This document shows, one piece after another, positions 34,078-43,116 of a stretch of 64,000 nt of DNA. The position numbers and the translations under genes were made by a program. The DNA comes from SZUA-309 sp965233675 (lineage in GTDB: Bacteria; Pseudomonadota; Gammaproteobacteria; Pseudomonadales; Azotimanducaceae): NCBI GenBank assembly GCA_965233675.1, contig OZ247498.1, forward strand, positions 62,001 to 126,000, written 5' to 3'. The stretch's first letter is position 1. Each line of letters opens with the position of its first letter. Under the pieces are notes generated by a model that did no database searches, had not been told where the DNA came from, and saw only the letters and a program-made list of their open reading frames with translations.

Positions 34078-35267
34078 TATTCGTCTCCCTGACCGGCACG
34101 GTCCGAGCCTCCGGTGCGTGCCAACCAGGTGGACAACTGTCTGGCGGCTGCCTCTCTTCCACCCAGGCCGAAGGCCAGGGCGAATGCCACGGCCAGCGCA
34201 CCCAGGGTAAGGCCGAAGGCCAGATTGACGATCTCGTCGGCCAGCCCCATGGCTTTCAGGCCCATGGCAAGTACCAGCCCCAGGATGGCGAATCTGGCTG
34301 CCGGTGCCAGATTGCTGCCCGAGTCCGTGAGTCCGGTGTAGGCCACGTTCGCCAGCCAGTTGCCGACGGCGAGAATGACCAGACCGACGATGACGCTGCC
34401 CGCGAAAACGAGCACCTGGTTCAGGGCCTGTGCAAGAACGTCGAAGGCCAGCCGTTCAGAGGCGGTCACACTGGCGGTCAGGAGGATGAAGAAAAAGAGC
34501 AGGTTGCCCAGCAGCGTTGAGAAGGGCGTGCGTTGGAACATGCCGGCCATGCCCATGCGCTCAGGCATACCATCCGCGCCAAGTCCGGCGAGCGCCTGGG
34601 AGACCAGGCTGCTGATGATGCGGCCGGCGATGAAGGCGACCAGCAGGATCACGCCGGCGGCCAGAATCTTCGGCACCGCGGCGAGCACACTGTTCAGCAT
34701 TTCCGTTGCCGGAACGGAGATGATGTCGATGTTGAGCTTCTCGAAGCCGGCCAGCAGTGCGGGTGTGAACACGAGTACGAATACGAATATGTGCAGGACC
34801 CGGGAAACGTCAATGCCCGTCACGCCACCTCGCGCCATCAGACGCTCCAGCGCTTCTCCGGCCATCTCGGCCAGACTCGCGACGATGCTGGCGATCATGT
34901 AACCAATGAGGCCGATGAAGGACGCGGCGATGACGTTCGGCACCGCGGTCAGCAATGTGTCGTACATGGATTTCACAGGATCCAGAACTTCGCCGTAGCC
35001 CAGTGCGTTGAGCACGAAGACGAGCACGAAGAACAGAATCAGGTAGTAGACGAAGCGGCTGGTGATGACTTCGATCTTCAGCCGTTCGCTGCCGCCGGCG
35101 GCACGTTCGCTCAGTCCCGTGGCGGCGACCAGCCGATAGACACCCCGGCTGACCAGTTTAGCGATGGCCCAGCCGAGCAGGAGAATGATGATGGCGCCGA
35201 CCAGGCCGGGCACGAACTGGCCCAGCGTTGTCATCAGCGGTTCGAGAAATCCGGATAGCACATCCAT
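34077..35267 (-). CDS. TM-helix repeat membrane channel (MscS-related)
   Basis: 396 residues from ATG 35267 (AGGGAT eight bases upstream). About ten hydrophobic helices arranged as repeated units such as GLVGAIIILLLGWAIAKLVS and ILAAGVILLVAFIAGRIISS, the conserved TM-helix repeat (PF05552 type) found in MscS-like proteins. The MscS beta domain is absent, so this is a repeat-only member that may form a channel or sense membrane tension. It is the first gene of the five-gene minus-strand unit ending with the CHASE2 kinase. Confidence 0.82.
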   Translation of the reverse strand: MDVLSGFLEPLMTTLGQFVPGLVGAIIILLLGWAIAKLVSRGVYRLVAATGLSERAAGGSERLKIEVITSRFVYYLILFFVLVFVLNALGYGEVLDPVKSMYDTLLTAVPNVIAASFIGLIGYMIASIVASLAEMAGEALERLMARGGVTGIDVSRVLHIFVFVLVFTPALLAGFEKLNIDIISVPATEMLNSVLAAVPKILAAGVILLVAFIAGRIISSLVSQALAGLGADGMPERMGMAGMFQRTPFSTLLGNLLFFFILLTASVTASERLAFDVLAQALNQVLVFAGSVIVGLVILAVGNWLANVAYTGLTDSGSNLAPAARFAILGLVLAMGLKAMGLADEIVNLAFGLTLGALAVAFALAFGLGGREAAARQLSTWLARTGGSDRAGQGDE

Positions 35268-35598
35268 TGTGAAGATCCCTGTTGGTTTGTCCAAATCCCA
35301 TCGGGCAGTGCCTGATGGAAGCGATTGTTCTGAAGCGGTTGCGTTGAAAACGGTTGTGTTGAGAGCGGTTGTGTTGAGAGCGGCGTCAATCTAGCCGAGG
35401 GCGGCCGAACGGAACATGGGCCGGGCAGGGGTTTTACCCGGGTTTTACATTCCTGCGGCAGCAAAGCCCGGACAGCGGGCTGACAGGCAGGCGATGACGT
35501 GCATGCAGGCACGCTTTACGTGGATTTTACGTTTCCCCATTGGTAATCGGGCCCGCTTGAGCGAATGTGCGCACCGTCATTTTCAAGGAGTACGAAAC
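35268..35598. promoter_or_regulatory. 331-bp divergent control region with 15-bp tandem repeats
   Basis: Separates the channel/two-component unit (leftwards) from the OmpA unit (rightwards) and must hold both promoters. Three near-identical 15-bp copies of GCGGTTGTGTTGAGA lie at 35335-35379. The OmpA ribosome site is AAGGAG at 35585-35590. No terminator or binding-site dyad is obvious; direct repeats near an OmpR-type regulator's own operon are a candidate operator, which is inference. Confidence 0.5.
35335..35379. repeat. 15-bp tandem repeat, three copies
   Basis: Units at 35335-35349, 35350-35364 and 35365-35379 differ from GCGGTTGTGTTGAGA at two, one and zero positions. A degenerate fourth unit may precede them at 35321. 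They lie about 70-110 bp upstream of the channel gene start. Confidence 0.9.
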
Positions 35599-36741
35599 AT
35601 GCGCGCACTTATTTTTCTGGTGCTGGCCATCGGCGCCGCACAGGCCTTCGCAGACGAGGGCAGCACGAGGGCAGGACCTCAGGAAGGCCGGTTCTACATA
35701 AACGGCGCCGCTGCCTGGTATTCCCCGGCAGACGCAACCTTCACGGAAGATCCGCTGGGTGGCGCTGTGATGCTCGGCTACGGCCTGACCGACCGCTGGT
35801 CCATGGAGGTCATGTATTCCCAGTTCGATGTCGATTACAGACAGGGCGCCGTCTCAGGCGCTGATACGACCCGTCTGGGATGGCTGGATCTGCTCTATGA
35901 GATCCGTGGAAACGAAACCTGGCAGCCGTTCCTCCTCGTCGGTGCGGGTCGCGCGAACGCGGGCAGGGATGCCCTTGGCGACATCAAGGAAACGCAGCTC
36001 AATCTGGGCCTTGGCGTCTTCCGGGCGCTGAACGATCGTTTTTCGCTGCGCGGCGATATTCGAGCCGTATACGGCGACGAAGAACACGATGTCGAACCAT
36101 TTGCCACGCTCGGCCTGACCGCTGTGCTCGGCCGCCTCAATCGTGCCGAGCCGGTGATGGTTGCGGCAGCCCCTCTCGATTCGGATGGCGATGGCGTCAC
36201 CGACGAACAGGATCGGTGTCCGGGAACCGCCGCGGCAGCGATCGTCGATCAGGCCGGGTGCGAGCTGGATGACGACCGGGACGGCGTCGTCAATTCCGCT
36301 GATGAATGTCCTGATACACCGGCCCGTGCAGCTGTGGATGAACGCGGATGTGCGATGACGCTGGACGAAGTGGTCACCATCGACCTGGCCCTGGAATTCG
36401 ATTCCAACTCGGCGGAGCTGCGGGAGGCCCACGGTGTGGAGATCGAACGGGCGGTCGAGTTTCTGCTTCGCTACCCGAATTCCACCGCAGTGATAGAAGG
36501 CCACACGGACAGTGATGGTGATGCCGACTACAACCAGCAGCTCTCACAGCGGCGCGCCAATGCGGTGCTCGACTACCTGACTGCGCAGGATGGTATCGCG
36601 GCGAATCGTCTCAGTGCTGTGGGCTACGGAGAGTCCCGGCCGGTGGCGGATAACGCTACGGCAGCTGGAAAGCAGGCAAACCGCCGGGTTGCTGTAGTGA
36701 TCACAGGATCGGAAAGCGTTCTGCGCGAGCGCGAAGACTGA
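35599..36741 (+). CDS. OmpA-family outer membrane protein with TSP3 repeats
   Basis: 380 residues from ATG 35599. Signal peptide 1-18, then an eight-strand beta-barrel of the OmpA type (about 30-190), two calcium-binding thrombospondin type-3 repeats (DSDGDGVTDEQDRCPGT and DDDRDGVVNSADECPDTP), then the OmpA peptidoglycan-binding domain with VIEGHTDSDGDADYNQQLSQ and RRANAVLDYL. It tethers the outer membrane to peptidoglycan. It heads a unit with a small lipoprotein and MscS, opposite the LysM/FecR sensing unit. Confidence 0.93.
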   Translation: MRALIFLVLAIGAAQAFADEGSTRAGPQEGRFYINGAAAWYSPADATFTEDPLGGAVMLGYGLTDRWSMEVMYSQFDVDYRQGAVSGADTTRLGWLDLLYEIRGNETWQPFLLVGAGRANAGRDALGDIKETQLNLGLGVFRALNDRFSLRGDIRAVYGDEEHDVEPFATLGLTAVLGRLNRAEPVMVAAAPLDSDGDGVTDEQDRCPGTAAAAIVDQAGCELDDDRDGVVNSADECPDTPARAAVDERGCAMTLDEVVTIDLALEFDSNSAELREAHGVEIERAVEFLLRYPNSTAVIEGHTDSDGDADYNQQLSQRRANAVLDYLTAQDGIAANRLSAVGYGESRPVADNATAAGKQANRRVAVVITGSESVLRERED

Positions 36742-36788
36742 ATAGCGCCAATCAATTACCAGACTGAAACGTTGAAGGAACCAACAAC

Positions 36789-37142
36789 ATGAAACTCAGA
36801 ATCAGATTTCTTGCCGTGGCGGCTCTGCCGCTCCTCGTTGCCTGCAATCCCGGGTCGGAAGAGACATCGCCCATGGATGCCGCATCGGAGATGCTCGAGA
36901 GCACGTCCGAGCAGGCAGGTGATGCCTTAGAGACGATGCAGCAGGAAGCGGGTGCCATCGCCGATGAGGCGGTGGATCAGGCCCGCGAAGCTGGCGCTCA
37001 AGCGGAAGAGGCAGCCCGTCGGGCTGCCGAAGAGGCTGAAGCCGCCGTGAATTCTGCGGTGGATGAGGCGACAGAGTCCGTCGAAAGCACCATGGACGAT
37101 GCGGTCGACGCGGCGCAATCCAACATCCCGGATCTGCGCTAG
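36789..37142 (+). CDS. Small Ala/Glu-rich lipoprotein
   Basis: 117 residues. Signal peptide with lipobox LLVAC (Cys19). The mature part is a long amphipathic helix of Ala-Glu-Ala repeats (AEEAARRAAEEAEAAVNSAV) predicted to form a coiled coil, similar in style to small Lpp-type or SBP-type spacer lipoproteins. Probable trimeric or helical spacer between the outer membrane and the cell wall. Located 47 bp after OmpA and 33 bp before MscS. Confidence 0.8.
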   Translation: MKLRIRFLAVAALPLLVACNPGSEETSPMDAASEMLESTSEQAGDALETMQQEAGAIADEAVDQAREAGAQAEEAARRAAEEAEAAVNSAVDEATESVESTMDDAVDAAQSNIPDLR

Positions 37143-37175
37143 CGCAATCCGGACCGTAATCAAGGAGAGAAAATA

Positions 37176-38009
37176 ATGGAAGAGTTATCCGGCGAACAGC
37201 TGTCAGGCTACATGGACATGGCTGTGGAAATGGCCATGAACTACGGCCCCAAGCTGCTGCTCGCGCTGATCGTACTCATTGTCGGTCTGTGGATCGTCAA
37301 TCGGGTCGTGCGTGTGATGAATGCGGGAATGCAGCGCTCGAACACGGAGCCCACCCTCTCGAAGTTCCTGTCGAGCCTGGTATCCATCGGACTGAAGGCG
37401 CTGCTGCTGATCAGTGTTGCTTCCATGGTCGGGATCGAAACAACGTCCTTCATCGCCATTCTCGGTGCTGCCGGCCTGGCAGTCGGTCTGGCTCTGCAGG
37501 GCACCCTGGCGAACTTTGCCGGGGGTGTGCTCGTTCTGCTCTTCAAGCCATACAAGGTCGGTGACTTCGTGGACGCTCAGGGGGTTGCCGGTTCCGTTGC
37601 GGAGATTCAGATCTTCAATACGGTCATTCGGACGGGCGACAACAAGACGATCATCGTTCCCAACGGCGCGATTTCCAACGGCATCATCACCAACTTCTCG
37701 ACCCAGGCGACCCGACGGGTGGATTTCGTGTTCGGCATCGGCTACGGGGATGACATCACGAAAGCGAAGAGCATTCTGGCCCGTCTGTTTGCTGACGATC
37801 ATCGAACGCTGGATGATCCGGCCGTGCTGATCGTGGTGTCGGAGCTTGCGGACAGCTCGGTGAACATCACCGTGCGTGCATGGGTGGAGGCCGCCGACTA
37901 CTGGGGCCTGTATTTCGACATGCTGGAGACCGTGAAACAGACCTTCGATGCGGAGGGCATTTCCATTCCCTATCCGCAACGGGACGTGCATATGATCAGC
38001 AATGCCTGA
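37176..38009 (+). CDS. Small-conductance mechanosensitive channel (MscS)
   Basis: 277 residues, the normal length of MscS. Three N-terminal helices (TM1-TM3), with the Ala/Gly-rich pore helix AAGLAVGLALQGTLANFAGGV, then the beta domain KPYKVGDFVDAQGVAGSV and IVPNGAISNGIITNFS, and the C-terminal alpha/beta domain. It opens on membrane tension to release solutes on hypo-osmotic shock. ATG 37176 has an AAGGAGAG ribosome site. Followed by a hairpin terminator. Confidence 0.95.
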   Translation: MEELSGEQLSGYMDMAVEMAMNYGPKLLLALIVLIVGLWIVNRVVRVMNAGMQRSNTEPTLSKFLSSLVSIGLKALLLISVASMVGIETTSFIAILGAAGLAVGLALQGTLANFAGGVLVLLFKPYKVGDFVDAQGVAGSVAEIQIFNTVIRTGDNKTIIVPNGAISNGIITNFSTQATRRVDFVFGIGYGDDITKAKSILARLFADDHRTLDDPAVLIVVSELADSSVNITVRAWVEAADYWGLYFDMLETVKQTFDAEGISIPYPQRDVHMISNA

Positions 38010-38021
38010 TCGACTTCCCTC

Positions 38022-38045
38022 CGGGCAGGCCGTTCGGTCTGCCCG
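38022..38045 (+). terminator. Hairpin after mscS
   Basis: CGGGCAGGCC (38022-38031) pairs with GGTCTGCCCG (38036-38045) around GTTC, with one G-T pair, followed by the weak T tract ATCTTCTC. It lies 12 bp past the mscS stop and before the convergent F420 operon end. Confidence 0.7.
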
Positions 38046-38099
38046 ATCTTCTCAGTCGACGGATTTCGACTTCCTAGTTGACGGATTTGACTGACGAAG

Positions 38100-40586
38100 T
38101 CAGTCGACGGATACCGCGTCAATCAGCCCCGGCCGCAGCAACGCTTTCTTACCCCCCTTGCGTTCATACTTCCGCGCGGGGGTGTTGATGATTTCCGTCA
38201 GCTCGCCGGCCGCCAGTCCCGCGGCAACCCGTTCGGAAGGTGCATCGTCATAAGACGTCGTCCGCTGCCGTGGGGTACGGCCATTCGACTCGATCATCTC
38301 GGCCATTTTCTGCGGCGACGTTTCCTGGCCGTGCTCCGTGCCTGCTGCCCGGCTGATGGATTCATTCATCAGCGTACCGCCCAGATCATTACAGCCGGCG
38401 TTCAGGCTGGCTTCCACACCCTTGTGGCCCATCTTCACCCAGCTCGACTGAATGTTGGTGATCCAGGGGCTCAACGTCAGTCGTGCCACCGAGTGCATGA
38501 GAATGGCTTCCCGGAAGGTTGGTCCCTTGCGCGCCTTCCCCTTCAGGTACATGGGCGCTTCCATGTGTACGAACGGTAGGGGCACGAATTCGGTGAAACC
38601 ACCGGTCTTGCGCTGCAGATCGCGCACCCGGATCAGGTGGCGGGCCCAGTGTCTGGGCCGCTCAACGTGGCCGTACATGATGGTGGCCGTGGTCCGGAAG
38701 CCCGTTTCATGGGCGGCCTCCATCACTTCCAGCCACTGGGCGGTATTGATCTTGTCCGCACAGATGATCTGGCGCACCTCGTCGTCCAGGATCTCGGCGG
38801 CGGTGCCGGGCAGGGTGGACAGACCGGCGGCTTTCAGTTCCTCCAGATAGCCTTTCAGGTCCTTGTTGGAGCTCGCTGCGCCCTGCCAGACTTCCAGGGG
38901 CGAAAAGGCATGCACGTGCATATCAGGCACTGCTTCCTTCACGGCTTTGACGATGTCGGTGTAGGTCTGGCCCGTGTACTCGGGATGAATTCCACCCTGC
39001 ATGCAGACTTCCGTGGCACCCCGGGCCCAGGCTTCCTCGGTTCGGCGCTGAATCTCTTCGTGGGAGAGATCATACGGGCGGCCGCGGAGGTTTTCGGAAA
39101 GCTTGCCTTTGGAGAAGGCGCAGAACTGACACTTGAAGTAGCAGATGTTGGTGTAGTTGATGTTCCGGTTAACAACGTAACTCACGGTGTCGCCATTCAG
39201 ATTCCGCCGCATCCGGTCTGCCGCCTGCACCACCGCGTTGAAGTCGTCGCCGCGGGCTTCGAAAAGACGAATCACTTCTGCTTCGCTTAATGGTTCTTCC
39301 GCTTCCGACTTTGCGAGAATGGCTTTCAGATCGGCAGACACCTGTCGTGGTTCGGCGCGGATCGCTTCGAGCACGTCCTCCGGTGGATCGATTTCTTCGC
39401 CCGGACTCCAGCGATCCGTGCGCGGGAAACCGTCCGCATCGGTCATATTCAGCAGTGACTCATGCAGTTCCGGGTCCACCCAGGTGTCCAGGTCCTGGGC
39501 GTAGCGGGGATAGATGGTGAGGCGTTCGTGCAGACTCTTGCCGGCCGCGCGCGTCTGTGTCGCCAGGTCGTCCACGTGCGGCCAGGGCGCTTCCGGATTC
39601 ACGAAGTCCGGGGTGAGTGGTGAAACGCCGCCCCAGTCGTTAATGCCGGCGTTGACGATCTGTTCCAGCACGCCCGGCGAGAGGTTCGGCGGTGCCTGCA
39701 CGCTCATTTCACTGCCGAAGATGATGCGGGCCACCGCGATGGTCCAGAGCAGCTCATTCAGGTCCGGCTCCGGTGCGTTGGCCATCTTGGTTTCCGGTTT
39801 GGCCCGGAAATTCTGAATGATGATTTCCTGCACGTGATCGAATTCGGCGTGGATTGCGCGAATGGCAAGCAGGGATTCGATACGCTCGGTGCGGGTTTCG
39901 CCAATGCCGATGAGAATACCGGTGGTGAACGGAACCTTTGCCCGGCCGGCATCGGTCAGTGTCTGCAGACGCACGGCCGGCACTTTATCCGGCGAACCGT
40001 AGTGGGGCATGCCCTTTTCGCAGAGCCGGTCCGAGGTGGACTCGATCATGATGCCCATGGATGGCGACATGTGCCGGAGCTTGCGCAACTCTTCCGGCGT
40101 CATGGTGCCGGGATTCAGATGGGGCATCAGGCCCGTTTCCTGGTAAACGCGTTCCGCCGCATGCAGGAGGTATTCGAGGGTCGACTCGAAGCCCATCTCG
40201 GCCAGGGCCTCCCGGGCGGCTTTATAACGAAGCTCCGGTTTTTCGCCGAGGGTGAACAGCGCTTCCTTGCAGCCCATCTCCGCGCCATGACGGGCGGTTT
40301 CCAGCACTTCTTCGATGGAGAGGTACGGCGCCTGTACCTTGCGCGGCACCTGCGCAAACGTGCAGTAGTGGCAGACATCGCGACACAGATGCGTGAGTGG
40401 GATGAAGACCTTGCGTGAATAGGTGACGATGTTGGCGAACCCGCGATCGCGAAGTTCCGCAGCGAGTTCCGCCAGGGCAGCGGTGTCTTCGACATCGGCC
40501 AGCATGAGAGCGTCTGCTTCGGAGGGCAGTTGCCCCTGTTGGTGAGAGGCGCGTAGCCGCTCGATGAGCGTGGTCGTGTCGTTCAA
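38100..40586 (-). CDS. fbiC: Bifunctional FO synthase (CofG-CofH fusion)
   Basis: 828 residues with two radical-SAM halves. The CofG half has the 4Fe-4S motif CRDVCHYC (Cys68, 72, 75), and the CofH half has CYFKCQFC (Cys482, 486, 489). Together they make the deazaflavin FO from tyrosine and 5-amino-6-ribitylaminouracil. The fused form is the actinobacterial-type FbiC. It is the last gene of the operon npdG-cofE-cofD-cofC-fbiC, 86 bp after cofC. All Cys ligands are intact. Confidence 0.95.
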   Translation of the reverse strand: MNDTTTLIERLRASHQQGQLPSEADALMLADVEDTAALAELAAELRDRGFANIVTYSRKVFIPLTHLCRDVCHYCTFAQVPRKVQAPYLSIEEVLETARHGAEMGCKEALFTLGEKPELRYKAAREALAEMGFESTLEYLLHAAERVYQETGLMPHLNPGTMTPEELRKLRHMSPSMGIMIESTSDRLCEKGMPHYGSPDKVPAVRLQTLTDAGRAKVPFTTGILIGIGETRTERIESLLAIRAIHAEFDHVQEIIIQNFRAKPETKMANAPEPDLNELLWTIAVARIIFGSEMSVQAPPNLSPGVLEQIVNAGINDWGGVSPLTPDFVNPEAPWPHVDDLATQTRAAGKSLHERLTIYPRYAQDLDTWVDPELHESLLNMTDADGFPRTDRWSPGEEIDPPEDVLEAIRAEPRQVSADLKAILAKSEAEEPLSEAEVIRLFEARGDDFNAVVQAADRMRRNLNGDTVSYVVNRNINYTNICYFKCQFCAFSKGKLSENLRGRPYDLSHEEIQRRTEEAWARGATEVCMQGGIHPEYTGQTYTDIVKAVKEAVPDMHVHAFSPLEVWQGAASSNKDLKGYLEELKAAGLSTLPGTAAEILDDEVRQIICADKINTAQWLEVMEAAHETGFRTTATIMYGHVERPRHWARHLIRVRDLQRKTGGFTEFVPLPFVHMEAPMYLKGKARKGPTFREAILMHSVARLTLSPWITNIQSSWVKMGHKGVEASLNAGCNDLGGTLMNESISRAAGTEHGQETSPQKMAEMIESNGRTPRQRTTSYDDAPSERVAAGLAAGELTEIINTPARKYERKGGKKALLRPGLIDAVSVD

Positions 40587-40672
40587 GTCTTTTACCTCGT
40601 GGCCCTATCGCTCACCTTTGATCACCTTGCTTGAGCGCTGAGGGCGTTGTGGCACTGTCAGTTCAGACAGTG

Positions 40673-41362
40673 CTATGTGGTTGATCCCGGCCGGCCATTA
40701 TCAATGGCCAGCAGGCGTTCGGCTATACCGGATTTTTCTAAGTAAGTGCCCGTTTGGGTGTTGCGTTCGTCTGAGAGCAGGGTGTGCAGGTCGTCCGCCG
40801 TGTCGATATCGAGCTGAAAGCCCCGGCTGGGGACGATTCTGGGTGTTATGCCCGTCGCGAAAGCCGCGTCCACATGGGGTTTGAAGCTTCTGCCATCAAA
40901 GATGAAGTCGATCACGCCGGGCGGAGAAAGCGCCAGACAATTGGTGCCCAGATGATCCGCATCCGGCACCACCGTGACTGCGCCGGCTGCCGTGAGATCG
41001 TGGCCGCTGAGGATTTCGTCGATTTCCCGGGCGCTGATGAGTGGCACGTCCGCGGGAATCACCATGACGCCTCTGGCGCCATAGTGGTCGCGCAGATGCT
41101 GGCTGGCCTGGGTGAGCGCGCCGGGCAGGTCTGCATCTGGACTTTCGGCGAATCGCTCCGTGCTGAAGGTCTGGGCCAGCGCATCCGCTTCGCGGGTGCG
41201 GGAGACAATGAGCACCCCGCTCAGTGCAGAGGACTGACAGAGTGCTGCCAGCACATCCCTGGCCATGGCGAGCATGAGATCGCGGCGCTCGGCCGGAGAC
41301 AACAGGCTGGCCAGACGCCGCTTCGCGTCTTCAAGTGCCTTGAAGGGAACAATGGCCCACAT
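40673..41362 (-). CDS. cofC: 2-phospho-L-lactate guanylyltransferase CofC
   Basis: 229 residues. N-terminus MWAIVPFKALEDAKRRLASL is the nucleotidyltransferase signature of CofC, followed by VMVIPADVPLISAREIDEIL and PSRGFQLDIDTADDLHTLL. It activates a three-carbon phospho-acid (phospholactate, phosphoenolpyruvate or 3-phosphoglycerate, depending on species) with GTP. Which acid cannot be judged from sequence. It follows cofD by 18 bp. Confidence 0.9.
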   Translation of the reverse strand: MWAIVPFKALEDAKRRLASLLSPAERRDLMLAMARDVLAALCQSSALSGVLIVSRTREADALAQTFSTERFAESPDADLPGALTQASQHLRDHYGARGVMVIPADVPLISAREIDEILSGHDLTAAGAVTVVPDADHLGTNCLALSPPGVIDFIFDGRSFKPHVDAAFATGITPRIVPSRGFQLDIDTADDLHTLLSDERNTQTGTYLEKSGIAERLLAIDNGRPGSTT

Positions 41363-41380
41363 TCTGGATGTTGCCGCCTC

Positions 41381-42310
41381 TCAGTGAAGGCTGGTCAGAA
41401 ACCTCAATGTTGCTTCTGCCAGCGCAATCCGGTCATCCAACGTTAGCATGACGCTCTGGGTGGCGACACTTGGCACATTCAGGGTGTCCAGGAGCGCTTC
41501 GTCCTGACGGTCGAGCACGAAGCCGTCGATCAGGCCATCGTAGTGGGCGGCCACGGCGGCCGCCGTTGAAGGAATATTCAGTTCCGACATCATCTTGGCC
41601 GTGGGGCCTTTGATTGCGGTGCCGCCCACAATGGGAGAGACGGCGACTATCGGCACATCGAGTGCTGCCAGGGTGGCGCGGGTATCGTCGATTGTGAGCA
41701 GCGGGTCCACGGACACGAAAGGATTCGACGGACAGATGATCACGCCTTTCAGATTCGGCAGCAGCGCTTTGATCCGTGGGTTCAGGCTGGCGGCGTCGGC
41801 ACCCCGGAATTCGAATCCGGTGACCGCAGGTGCGCAACGGTCGCGTACGAAATAGTGCTGGAAGGCCAGCGGACCATCCGGCGTCAGGACGGTGGTCCGC
41901 ACGGGGTCGTCCGTCATCGGCAGCACGGTCTGGGTGATGCCGAGCCGTGTGCAGACCTCGGCCGTCACCTCGGTCAGGCTTCTGCCGGCTTTCAGGGCCG
42001 CGGTGCGGAAGGCATGCAGAGCCAGATCCCGATCACCGAGCCGGAACCAGGTTTCGCCACCTAACTGCTCCAGCGCCTCCATGAAGTCCCAGGTCTCATC
42101 GTGCCGACCCCAGCCCAGGTCCGGGTTGGACAGATCCGAAAGGGTATAGGTGAGTGTGTCGATGTCCGGGCTGATGGAAAAACCGAGGTGTTCGAAATCG
42201 TCGCCGGTGTTGACGGCAAAGGCCACCTTGTCTGCCGGCAGCACGTGGGACAGCCCCAGGGCGAGTTTGGCACCGCCCACCCCGCCGGTGATGGCGAGAT
42301 AGTCCACCAT
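41381..42310 (-). CDS. cofD: 2-phospho-L-lactate transferase CofD
   Basis: 309 residues. N-terminal glycine-rich loop LAITGGVGGAKLALGL binds the nucleotide-activated substrate; later ISPDIDTL, RLGDRDLALHAFRT and VAVSPIVGGTAIKGPT are CofD landmarks. It transfers the activated phospho-acid to FO, giving F420-0 or its dehydro form. Its start overlaps the cofE stop by one base region, indicating coupled translation. Confidence 0.93.
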   Translation of the reverse strand: MVDYLAITGGVGGAKLALGLSHVLPADKVAFAVNTGDDFEHLGFSISPDIDTLTYTLSDLSNPDLGWGRHDETWDFMEALEQLGGETWFRLGDRDLALHAFRTAALKAGRSLTEVTAEVCTRLGITQTVLPMTDDPVRTTVLTPDGPLAFQHYFVRDRCAPAVTGFEFRGADAASLNPRIKALLPNLKGVIICPSNPFVSVDPLLTIDDTRATLAALDVPIVAVSPIVGGTAIKGPTAKMMSELNIPSTAAAVAAHYDGLIDGFVLDRQDEALLDTLNVPSVATQSVMLTLDDRIALAEATLRFLTSLH

Positions 42311-43098
42311 CAGCGGAACAGATCTTCTTCCAGTGGCCGATTGATGATTGCTGCCGTTTGCTCGCCGTTGTCGCCGACCACGAGGGGCAGACCGCGAATG
42401 ACCGCCACCGGCACCCGTTCAGTGGTTTCGCCCATCACCATCGTTGCCATGCTGGCAATGGCATCGGCCCGGTTGATCAGGGTGACCTTGAGTTCCCGCC
42501 CGTAGCTGTCGGCGCCACCACGGTGATCGTCGAGCACGGTCATGCCGGCGGCGCCAATGGCGATGCCGATGGTCCCGAGCCGCCAGGGCCGATTGGCACT
42601 GTCCGTGATGATCACGCCGATCGTTCTGCCCGTGCGGGACTCGATATCTGTTTTGAATCGTTGTGCGGATGCATCCGGGTCCACGGGCAGGAGCAGGGCC
42701 TGTTCGCCCCCATCATGGTCGATGTTGGACTGATCGATGCCGGCGTGGGCACCAACCAGGCCGAGTTTGTGCCGCATGATGAGCACGCCAGGCTTCTGCC
42801 TCAGCACCTCGGTGGACTCATCCAGAATAAGTTGCACCAGACGGGGATCCTTATCCGTCTCCCGTGCCAGCTTTTCGGCTTCGGTCGAGGCGGAAATGCC
42901 CGCCAGCGCCACCTGCCGGCCCTCGGCTTTGGAGACGATCTTCTGGGCGAGGCAGACACAGTCACCGTCTTCGAGCTGCTGACCGCTGGATGCCAGTGCC
43001 GCCAGAACCAGATCCGCAAGATCATCGCCGGCGCTGACCATTGGCAGTCCAGGTACGCCAAAGACGCTGAAATTCTGACCGGGTAGTGTGCTGCTCAC
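42310..43098 (-). CDS. cofE: Coenzyme F420:L-glutamate ligase CofE
   Basis: 262 residues from GTG 43098. VCLAQKIVSKAEG near the start, ILIMRHKLGLVGAHAGIDQSN style glutamate-binding segment and GVIITDSANRPWRLGTIGIA are the CofE core. It adds glutamates to F420-0 using GTP. The C-terminal nitroreductase-like domain of actinobacterial FbiB is absent, so this is the stand-alone archaeal-type ligase. Overlaps cofD and follows npdG by 18 bp. Confidence 0.93.
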   Translation of the reverse strand: MSSTLPGQNFSVFGVPGLPMVSAGDDLADLVLAALASSGQQLEDGDCVCLAQKIVSKAEGRQVALAGISASTEAEKLARETDKDPRLVQLILDESTEVLRQKPGVLIMRHKLGLVGAHAGIDQSNIDHDGGEQALLLPVDPDASAQRFKTDIESRTGRTIGVIITDSANRPWRLGTIGIAIGAAGMTVLDDHRGGADSYGRELKVTLINRADAIASMATMVMGETTERVPVAVIRGLPLVVGDNGEQTAAIINRPLEEDLFR

Positions 43099-43116
43099 GT
43101 TCGACGGGTGCCTGAA

